DNA of 64,000 bases from Phanerochaete sordida. Lineage: Eukaryota > Basidiomycota > Agaricomycetes > Polyporales > Phanerochaetaceae. A program made the translations under genes and the position numbers. A model generated the notes under the pieces. The model saw nothing but the letters and a program-made list of their open reading frames with translations, was not told the origin of the DNA and searched no databases. This document shows, one piece after another, positions 55,744 through 64,000 of the stretch (its first letter is position 1; every line of letters starts with the position of its first letter). The DNA is taken from the NCBI GenBank assembly GCA_019973155.2, contig BPQB01000002.1, forward strand, positions 1,054,001 through 1,118,000. Direction: 5' to 3'.

Positions 55744-57108
55744 GATGTGTGTGCGGTCGGAGGGGTGCAGGGAGGGGTGACGGATGGAGGAACTTCAAGA
55801 AGCTGAAGACGAAGTTCTGCGGGAAGCGCGAGGCCATGGCTTTATAGTTCCCGGGAGGAGATGATGGGCGTATTGCATGCGAGGTCTTGGGCGGGGGCGG
55901 ACCAGCTGACCGGGCTGGAGGAGTTTCTCCAGGAATTCCCCATGCGCATCATTTCCCCGCGCTGTCCCCAGGCTCTACCCCGGAGCCCGCGCGCGGTGAT
56001 TGGCTGGCAGGGCGGGATCTGGGGAATTCTGGGTTGCGAGACAGGAACGATCTGGCAGAGGACTCGCGGGGGCCATCAAAGCTCCGTGGACCGTGTCCTG
56101 CCTCCGCTCGCTGTCCCGGACGCATGGCTTCGCCGCGGGCAGCCAGCAGCGGGCGAGGCAAAAAGCTAGTTTCCCGACGTTGCTTCGAGGACGGATGATA
56201 GCCTGCAGACGGCGCAGCGAACAACGCGGACGCTGTAGCACCGAGGGCGACGTTGCCGTCGTCGCGTCCGCCCGCGTGCGCCACGACCGCGATCGAGCAC
56301 GTGGCAACCCAACCATATTGTTATTGCGCGGCAGCCGGGGCCCTGCGCTGCCCTCCGCTCGCCCGTCTTGGCCCCTGGCCGCGAGGCTCCGACTGGCCGC
56401 GTCGAGGACAGCGTCCGCCGTCGCGCAAGAGGCAAGGTGCGGGGCCGTTTCGCCGACATGAGGTGCCCCGGCGCCCTCGGCGGCCCGGACTGCTTCCGCG
56501 CATCACATGCAGCGCCCGCTCCCCGCGAGGCGCGTCCTCGCCCGCAGCCTGGGAGCGACGCCATTCAGTCCGCCAGATAGCAGCGAGCGGCCGTCGCCTG
56601 TGCGACGCCGACCGCGCACGCGTGCGCACCCGCACCCGCACTAGTGCCCCGCCGCGCCGCTCGAGATCGCCCTATCCGGCGAAATACTGGATCTTTACGA
56701 CGCCACACACCGCACCGCTTTCGCAGCCGCCGCCCCTGGTTCCTCACGCGACCAGCTCCCCCGTCTGTATGGCTGATTGGGATCGCGCGAGATTGGCAGC
56801 ATCTGCAGCAGTGCTTCGACATGTTCGCAAGATGGCCAGCGCAGACCATCCCAGAAGTTCACGCTTTGATCACCCGCGGCATATCCTCTAGTGCAATTAA
56901 ACCGACACGGCAGCACACATCCGACCGCAAAAATTACGAGCAGCAAACGATCCAGGGCCGCAAATCTGCACAGCGCGTCCGCCGACGGCGACCCCACACC
57001 CCACGGAGAAACCACGCATCATGGCGCCGCCACCACCGTCCCCAGCCCGCGACGCGCCCCGCGCCAGGCACCCAGGGCCTCCCAGGGCTCGTCTTACGTC
57101 CCCTGGCT
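55744..57108. other. Interval between the sugar transporter and ATG11 3' end
   Basis: Promoter of the transporter at the left, with a TATA-like box and a CCAAT sequence on the minus strand near 55997. The rest is GC-rich with shadow frames only. Confidence 0.5.
55841..55848 (-). promoter_or_regulatory. TATA box of the sugar transporter
   Basis: ACTATAAA on the minus strand lies about 100 bp ahead of the ATG at 55743. Confidence 0.5.
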
Positions 57109-57802
57109 CTAACTCTGACTCTGACCTGGGCTGGAACTGGGACTGGTACTCGCGCGCCCATGCAAGCTCGCACGCCGCCCCGCACCCAACGCCCCCGCAA
57201 GCGCGCCCGCCGCGCCCGGCGGGCCCAGCGACACAGGCGACGCCGGCGGGTCGGCGCGCCGCCGCCCGAAGCTGACGCCCCAGCTGCTCGCGAGGCTCGC
57301 GAGGCGCGTGCGCGCCGTGAGCCCCGCACCACCCGCACCCACTCCCGCCGCGCCCGCGCCGCCGTCGCCCGCGCGCACGCCAACTGTGGAAGAGGAGGAG
57401 GCGGCGGCGGGCAGCGCGAGCGCGGGGCTCAGCGGCGCGCCGCGCGCGGGCTGGTACGACGTCGGGCGCGCGCGGCGCTGGTGCGCGAGCACGGCGCTGA
57501 GGCCGTCCGTCGGCGAGCCGGCGGGCGACGCGCTGTGCGCGTCCGAGGGCGAGCCGCGCGGGCTGCTGAACGCGTCTGAGGCCGACGCCGGGGAGAGGCT
57601 CGGCTCGGGCGCGAGCGCGGTCGTCGCGGGGCTCTTGACGGCGTTGGCGAAGGGCAGGCGCGCGCTCGAGAGGCGCGAGGACGAGGAGAGGCGCGACGCG
57701 CGCGAGCCTGAACGCAGCGGCAGCGGGACGGTCGTGCTCTGCGGCGTCGTCAGGGTGGGCGACACGGCTGTGTGCGACGGCGAGGGCGGCGGCGGCGGCG
57801 TC

Positions 57803-57835
<33 letters not shown>

Positions 57836-60800
57836 GGTGGTGGTGTTGGTGTTGGTGACGGTGACCGCGGGTGTGGCGGTGGGGGCGGAGACTGCGACGG
57901 CGGGGACTGGGACGGCTGCGGCGGCTGGAACTGCGGCGACGTGCTCGCCGGGGGCGGCGGCGGCGTGCGCGGCTGGGACTGCGCGCCGCTGCTCTCCGAC
58001 GAGTTCTCGGGCTGCGCCTGCGCGAGGAGGCGCGAGAGCGACGACGGGCCCGCCGACGCGGCTGAGTTGCCGCGCGCGCGCGCGCCGAAGTGGTTGGCGG
58101 CCGGCGAGCGCGAGGGGAAGGACTCCTCGACCTCCGCATCCGCGTTTGGGGGGCCTGGCGTGGGGGGCTGCTCCGCCAGGGCGTCGGGCGCCGTCGGGGG
58201 GTCCGCTTGGGTGGGCGATAGGGGGCCCTTCTTCGTGCTGGCGCGCCGTTTCGACGACGACGCGGGCTGCGTCCAGTCCTCGACCTCGAGCGTGTAGTAC
58301 TTGACGCCGTCCCCGAGACCATACGGGTTCGTGCTCGCATCCTGGGCCGTCAGAAATGATGGAAGGGTCAGTAAACGGTTTCCCTTGATGGCCTAGCCAG
58401 AGGATTTCGCCGGTACCTTGTGGTCCACCACGCCCTCTGTTATGGACGTGATGCGGGCGACGATCCATTCGCGGGTCTTCAACTGCTCGCCAAGATGACC
58501 CGTCGGTTTCAGGAAGTAGTGGGGGAAGGAGACTGGTAAAAAGGAGAAATCTCGGTATTTAGCCTATTTTTTCTTGCACATCGATAGGGCACCCTCGAAG
58601 GTTTTCCCATATCAAGTGAAACGCACCGTTAAATGCAGCCCAGGGCTTCGTCACCGAATTGCGCGTCGGGAGGAAGAGCGCGAGGTCGCCCTTGGTAAAA
58701 TTTCTGAACGAGATCTTGCCCTTGGCCTTCTCGCGGTACTCCTTGCACTGCTTCTGCCACTTGCGGATCGTCTGTGCGACCTTGTTCACGGCCTCGAGGA
58801 ACTGGTCGTGGTCGAAGGCCCGGAGTGCGTCGAGTCCCGCGGCCGGATCCGCCGGGTCCACAGGGAACGGCTCCTCGACGTGGTTCACGATCACCGCGCC
58901 GCCGCGCCGCACGCCGATCGCCGACTCCGTCATGCTGGCGCTCACGCCCGCCTTCGGCGTCGGGTGCGAGGTCATCGCCTGGATGGCGTGCAGCGCCTTC
59001 ACATGCGTCTGCCGGAACGCGACGGCGACGTCGAGCAGCTGCGCCGCGAGCCGGCCGCTCTCCTCGAGGCGCTGCTCGTAGTCCGCCTGCGACGTGCGCC
59101 CCGTGCGCAGGTCCTCGCGCAGGACGCGCTCGGCGTGCCGCGCCTCGCGCAGCTCGTGCTCGACGCGCTGCAGCTCCTCGCGCAGCCCGACGGCGTCCGC
59201 GCGCGCGGTCTCGCACTGCGCCTGCGCGTCCTTGAGCTGCCGCTCCGCGCCCTCGAGCGCCGCGCGGAGCTCGAGGTGCTGGTGCTCGAGCACCGCGCGG
59301 TCGCCGTCCGCCTCGGCGATGTGGTCGCGCATGATCCGGTCGTGCTCGGCGACCTGCGCGCGCAGGAGCCGGTCCTTCTCGCGCCCGGCCTCCAGCAGCG
59401 CGCGCTTCACCTCGTCGCTCTCGAGCCGCGCGGCCTGGATCTGCGCCTGCAGGTCCTCGCCGCGCCCGCGCGCCTCGTCCAGCCGCCGGAGCGCGTTCGC
59501 CTGGTCCTCGAGCAGCGACTGGATCTTGTCCCGGTTGCCCTGCTCGAGGGCCTTCATGGCCTCGGACTCCGCGCGCGCACGCGCGAGCTCCTGTCGGAGT
59601 ATCTCGGCCGTCTTCGTCTGGTCCGTCCCCTCCGCGAGGGCGTCCTTGAGCGCCCTTTGCTGGACATCCGCTTCGCCCAATAGTTCGGCATTGCGGCGCT
59701 CCAGCACCCGTCTCGACGTGGTCTCACTCTCGAGCTGCGCTCTCACGGCATGGAGGTCCCGGTCCTGCTGGTCTCGAGCCGCCTCGGAGATATCCAGCTG
59801 TGCTCGCAGACGGGAAATTTCTTCCTCCAAGGCCCGCCTCTCCTGCGAAAAAGCTGCCGCCTGCCCTTCTTTGGCGTTTGACAGGTGCGAAATTTGCTGC
59901 TCTAGGTCCGCGTACGCCTGCTCGTTTTCTTCGGTATCTATAGGTGATAGAAGTCAGTCGTGCTCATAGGGTCCTCGTGACGCCATGCCTACTTCGTCTT
60001 CGGTGTTCCAGGAATCTTGACGATGACAGAACTGTTACGTGTGAGACCCTTGGAAAAGAAGTGCAACAAATTTTATCAACGCACGGGAACGCTCTGCGAT
60101 ACGGTCGAACCCGGACTCCAGCATATCCATCTTATTGATGAGCTTCTCGATGTTGGCACGGGCTTCCTGTATTGACTCGATAGCATCCGGATACGGTGAT
60201 TGTCGCGCAAATCGCTCCAGATCGTCCAAGACATGCAGGAAGTCTGTGGGCCAGTGAGTTAGCATTTGGCAACGAGTGCACCGAAATGAGACCCGAATAC
60301 CATCGATGTCGGCACGGTGGAGCGAGTATGGCAGCTCGCTGGACCCGCCCACAGAGAAGTCAAGAGAAGGCACGGGATCGTCTATGCCCTTCGCCTCGAA
60401 GGGTAAGAGGCCGTGCACCTCCCCGCGATATACTTGGCGCCGTTTCCGCTCATTCGCCCTGACAGACACATTGTAAATCCCGCCAAGCATGAAGGATTGC
60501 GATGTGACGCACGATAGCTTTGCCATGACTTCCAGGATGCTGTTAGCGCGTTGATAGAAGAACTGTGCTGCCGAGATGCTCAGCGATGTCAGAGCTACAG
60601 CCACAGAATCCTCGAACCTACCGAATTCTTTCCGGCGGACGATCTCGACCACTGTGGCCCCGTACGCATACAGCATATTGTGTAACCGTTGTATATGCGA
60701 GAAGCTTGTCTTCGTCCGGAAGCTCGTCTGCAATGACTTCAACGTTGTTGGAAGCTGAACGACGTAATTGTTGAGAAGGCTGATACGCCTCAGTGCGCGA

Positions 60801-62263
60801 ATGCACTTCTCCGTGTACACATTCTGACCGCGCATATGTCAATTGAACTTTATCGAGAGTACATTGTACCCACCTTGTTCTCCGTGATCCTCTGCAGCTC
60901 AGCTCGTAAAGAGGATTCGAGCTGCCTGAGATCTGTTTTGGCTGAGTACACATTAGAATCATGCAAAGAGGATGCATTTACCCTGAACGTATTTATCGGA
61001 ATGCGGTTCAGACTCTACTGAACGTAAGAGTCAAGGTCTTCAACGGATACACGTGTAAGCTCACTTTCCACAGCAGCTGCAGTGTCTTTGATCTTATTGA
61101 GAAGATCTTCGGATTTACGTGCGCAAAGGTCCGAGTCGTCTAGTAAGCTGTACGTAACATGAATGTTACAGAATTCGTAAAGGTAGTTTGAAGTACTGGT
61201 ACCTTGCGTCATGGACGATAGCGCGCACGTCGTCCGTCCCTTCGCGAAGTTTTGTCATGGTATCTTGAACATCCTGCAGTCTTGACTTGAGATCGTCTAT
61301 TCGTGACTTAGTCCTTGGCACAACGCTTCGTGGAGCAGACCGCGTACCATGTGTCCGTTGACAAGTTTCCGCCACCTGCTTCATCTTGACTTGACTGACA
61401 TAGTCTCCTAATGTCCGCGCTCTCTCGCCTAGCTCCATAGCCCTGCGGAGGTTGGCACTGAGGAACTCCTTGTGGACGGTAACACGACCGACGATCTCCA
61501 GGTCCGCGTCAAGACCTCGGAGCAAGCTTGCCTGCTTGTCAAGCTCGCTGTTCGCAGCGGCAGATATGGTGTCGAATGCCTCTTGGATATCTAGCACGTG
61601 CAGGTCGAGAGAGCTGGACGCTATCCGCAGCGCTTCCTGCTGACAGTGTAACGCGTGTAGTACGCGGTTCACTTCGTCAAAGTGGACATGTGCAGTGCGT
61701 AGATAGGTCGTAGATAGTATAGAGGGGCGTATCGGAGGGGTAGAAGACGTTGCGAGCGTGTCTAGGCTGATAGGTCTGCGATGAGCGTATGGGGGCGTAG
61801 AAGGAGCAACTCGCCTTCCACCGGAGGCTGCAAAGCAGGCTCGACTCGGAGTTGCCTCAGGACTATATCAATGTCAAGATCCAGATACGATTTGTTGTAC
61901 ACGAAGATTGTCTGGGGCAGAGTTGAGTAAACCGAGGTAGCCTCATGTAGCTGGGTTACGCACTGGGTCCTGGGTTCCAGCCAGTTCCCTGAGATTCTCG
62001 GTGCGTAGCCTGTGTCCATCCGAAAGGTATGCGAGTATATTCTCCTCATCTACTCCAGTTTGTTCCCGCAGAAAGCGTTCGAGACTTCCGAACCTGTGGC
62101 ACGAAATGAACAAGCAGGTCCGTTCGGTGTGGAGCAGTTACGGACAGTTCAATATCCCGGAAGGTTGCATCGACCTGCACACGTTTCAGCCATGATCTGG
62201 ACGTGCTGCAGGATCACAAACCTCGAATAACTGGCCGTCCTCCGCACGGCATATTTGTAGCAT
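57109..62263 (-). CDS. ATG11: Atg11, selective autophagy scaffold
   Basis: Large scaffold that links cargo receptors to the phagophore assembly site. The ATG at 62263 begins MLQICRAEDGQLFE, and after an intron VDATFRDIELS, LERFLREQTGVDEENILAYL and LRTENLREL, the ubiquitin-like head. Next come IFVYNKSYLDLDIDIVLRQL, the Atg17-like coiled coils, FEDSVAVALTSLSISAAQFF, and a long coiled coil at 58900-59900 (EEEISRLRAQLDISEAARDQ and onward). The C-terminal ATG11 domain is clear: ISFRNFTKGDLALFLPTRN, then KPWAAFN joined through an intron to VSFPHYFL, and ITSITEGVVD. After DASTNPYGLGDGVKYYTLEV the last exon runs on for about 400 residues of Pro/Ser/Ala/Gln-rich disordered sequence with ten Gln in a row, to the stop at 57109. 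This tail is long compared with yeast Atg11, which ends soon after the domain. About a dozen introns. Confidence 0.88.
57805..57834 (-). repeat. (CAG)10 trinucleotide repeat coding for polyglutamine
   Basis: Ten CTG units on the plus strand read as ten Gln codons within the disordered Atg11 tail, between proline-rich runs. Pure repeats of this kind often vary in length between strains. Confidence 0.85.
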
Positions 62264-62443
62264 TACGGGTGTAGCCCGGAGACAGAGACATGGGGTCAAG
62301 CGCCGGGGAACGCTCCTGTGCGTACGCGTGCCCAGAAAGGAAATGCCGGCGGGTCAACACCAGGAGCCAATCACCGCCCTTCTCGCCAACAATTCTTCGC
62401 CCAGGTCTCTTCCGCCACAAAGTCTTTGCTCCTCGCGTCCAGC
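62264..62443. promoter_or_regulatory. Shared divergent promoter of ATG11 and MAK5
   Basis: 180 bp between two divergent starts; no TATA box is seen. Confidence 0.55.
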
Positions 62444-64000
62444 ATGGTCGCCCAACTCTCCGCAAAGCGCAAAGCCAAGGCCCCTGTGCAATCCGCGCAC
62501 AAGAAGGCGAAGACGGTGCACCTCTCTGCCAACGAACTCCCGTGGAAGACCGTGTCGAAGGCGCATGAAGCTGGCCTCGATGCCGGACTCGAGGGTATCA
62601 TGGAACTGGAAGAGGTGGACGGCGTTGACGTTGTTTACGAGGAGACCGAGGCAGGCAGGATTGTGAAGTTTAGCGTGAGTGACACGTCGCGTATGCCACG
62701 AGTGGATGTTCACTTGGCGTGCAGGTCAAGGAGGACGAACCCAAGAAGAAGAACGCGAAGAAGGAAAAGGCGATTGCGCCGACACAGCAAGAGCAGACAG
62801 AAGCAGGTCCATCAAGGTCCTCTGTCGAACCTGCAGCTGTGGGAGAACGCCCCGAAGAGCAAGCCTTCGATTGTGAGTTTCCGTACGGATACTTGCTCGC
62901 ACAGATGTTACTCACTTACCACTAGCAAAGACACTTCTGCCCAGCTGGCATCAGTTCTCTCTACACCCACAGCTCAATCGAACTCTCTATGCGCAAAGCT
63001 TCTCGAACCCCACGCCCATCCAGGCCAAAGCCATCCCTGCTGCTTCGAAGGGCAAGGACGTAATTGGTGTCGCTGAAACTGTGGGTGTGCCATACAGAGG
63101 CCGTTATCTTGAGCTCACCGCTTCGTTGTCAGGGCTCCGGTAAAACACTCGCGTACGGAATACCTATATTGCACTACCTTCTCACCCAAGCAAAGGCGAA
63201 ACCTTTGGTACAGAAGCAGCGAAGACCTACGCGTGCACTGATATTGGCACCCACACGCGAGCTGGCCCTGCAAGTGTCGTCTCATCTCAACGCGTGTCTC
63301 AACGTTGTGGACGTCAACACGGCCGCTGTCAAGCAGGAGGAAGAGGAGCCGGATCTTGGGCTCAAGGCGAGGAGCAAGGGCAAGGGCAAGGCGAAAGCGG
63401 CACCAGCTGCAGGCCAGCCTTCGTCGCCAAAGCTTCCCCCCTTAGTCAGTGTTGCCGCCATCGTCGGAGGCATGTCCGCCCAGAAGCAGCGTCGCATCCT
63501 GGAGCGCGGTGTAGACGTGCTCGTTGCCACGCCTGGTCGTCTCTGGGACATCATGCAGGACGACGACGCGCTCGCTCGTGATATCAAGAGCCTCAAGTTC
63601 CTGGTTCTTGACGAAGCAGATCGGATGATTGAGAACGGGCACTTTGCCGAGCTCGATAACATCATTCGCTTGACCTTGAAGCAGTCGGGGTGAGTCGTCA
63701 TAACCATGAGCTTTAAGGCCATTGCTAATAGCACCTAGGGACGAGACCATCGAGCCCGAGCTTGACTTCGACGACGACGGAAACGTTATCCCAAAGGAGA
63801 CCGCTGTGGGGGCCCATGGAGAGACAAATGACGAATTGCAGACATTTGTCTTCTCCGCCACGCTCAGCAAGGATCTGCAGCGCAATCTCAAGAAGCGTTC
63901 TTATCCCAATCGCAAGAAAAACAAGCCTGCGACAACCCTCGACGACCTGCTCCTGCGTCTGGATTTCCGTGATCCAGAACCAGAGGTCATCGACCTTAGT
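62444..64000 (+). CDS. MAK5: DEAD-box RNA helicase Mak5/DDX24-like, 3' end outside the window
   Basis: Nucleolar ATP-dependent RNA helicase needed for 60S ribosome assembly. The ATG at 62444 begins [20 protein letters not shown], a basic nucleolar-type leader, then [20 protein letters not shown], typical of the Mak5 N-terminus. After a Lys/Glu-rich linker the helicase core opens with [15 protein letters not shown], the Q motif [10 protein letters not shown], motif [13 protein letters not shown], motif Ia PTRELALQV, motif Ib TPGRLWDIM, the DEAD box LVLDEADRM and motif III FSATL. A Mak5-like insertion with an Asp/Glu-rich part lies between the DEAD box and motif III ([16 protein letters not shown]). 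Another Lys/Gly-rich insert ([13 protein letters not shown]) follows motif Ia. Introns lie near 62675, 62875, 63080 and 63690. The sequence is cut at position 64000, before the second helicase domain. Confidence 0.93.

Noticed and set aside
56897..58468. Minus-strand frame of 523 codons overlapping the Atg11 tail
   Set aside because: Different frame from the one that continues the Atg11 domain and keeps the polyglutamine run; it crosses an intron of ATG11.
58574..59683. Plus-strand frame of 369 codons
   Set aside because: Antisense shadow of the Atg11 coiled coil, Leu/Arg-rich because of complementary codons.
1..64000. tRNA, rRNA and CRISPR arrays
   Set aside because: Scanned by eye for TΨC-like GGTTCGA blocks and for regularly spaced direct repeats; nothing convincing was found, though a covariance-model scan would be more sensitive for tRNAs.

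Overview
This window is nuclear DNA of a filamentous basidiomycete. An agaricomycete close to the polypores is the best guess. The genes are split by many short introns (about 45-60 bp, GT...AG, a few GC...AG), the sequence is GC-rich, and both strands are packed with genes. The families present fit this: orphan multi-pass membrane proteins typical of agaricomycetes, type I metacaspases, tandem P450s and a Sec20 ending in HDEL. All exon limits were read by eye from splice signals, reading frame and comparison of paralogs inside the window, so individual junctions may be off by a few bases.

Left part, 1-12 kb (accessory). Two related 7TM-like genes face each other (199-1385 minus, 3716-4916 plus), and a third membrane gene of a similar kind lies at 10576-12025. 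Between them is the most interesting locus. A ~911-bp tandem duplication carries two tiny secreted prepropeptides (5640-5971 and 6551-6902). Each has a signal peptide, a short spacer, one Kex2-type Lys-Arg site and a conserved 33-36 residue C-terminal peptide. About 750 bp downstream is a UstYa/DUF3328 protein with both HxxHC motifs (7660-8358). This pairing recalls the dikaritin class of fungal ribosomal peptides, but with a single peptide per precursor.

Middle, 12-34 kb. Housekeeping genes come first: an AIM9-like mitochondrial kinase with an apparent one-base frameshift, then SEC20. An SDR oxidoreductase follows. A second accessory block holds three minus-strand metacaspases (19494-21410, 22157-23779, 31840-33942) around two tandem P450s (26126-28393, 29145-31404), with a ~150-bp-arm inverted repeat at 24.9-25.4 kb.

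Right part, 35-64 kb, is mostly conserved core genes: proteasome RPN3 divergent from a complex I assembly factor (NDUFAF2-like), a single-pass surface protein with a PY motif, a mitochondrial helical-repeat protein divergent from the SWI3/RSC8 chromatin subunit, an F-box protein, a GH47 mannosidase, an MFS sugar transporter, ATG11 and, divergent from it, the start of the DEAD-box helicase MAK5. No tRNA, rRNA, CRISPR array or intact transposon was recognised.
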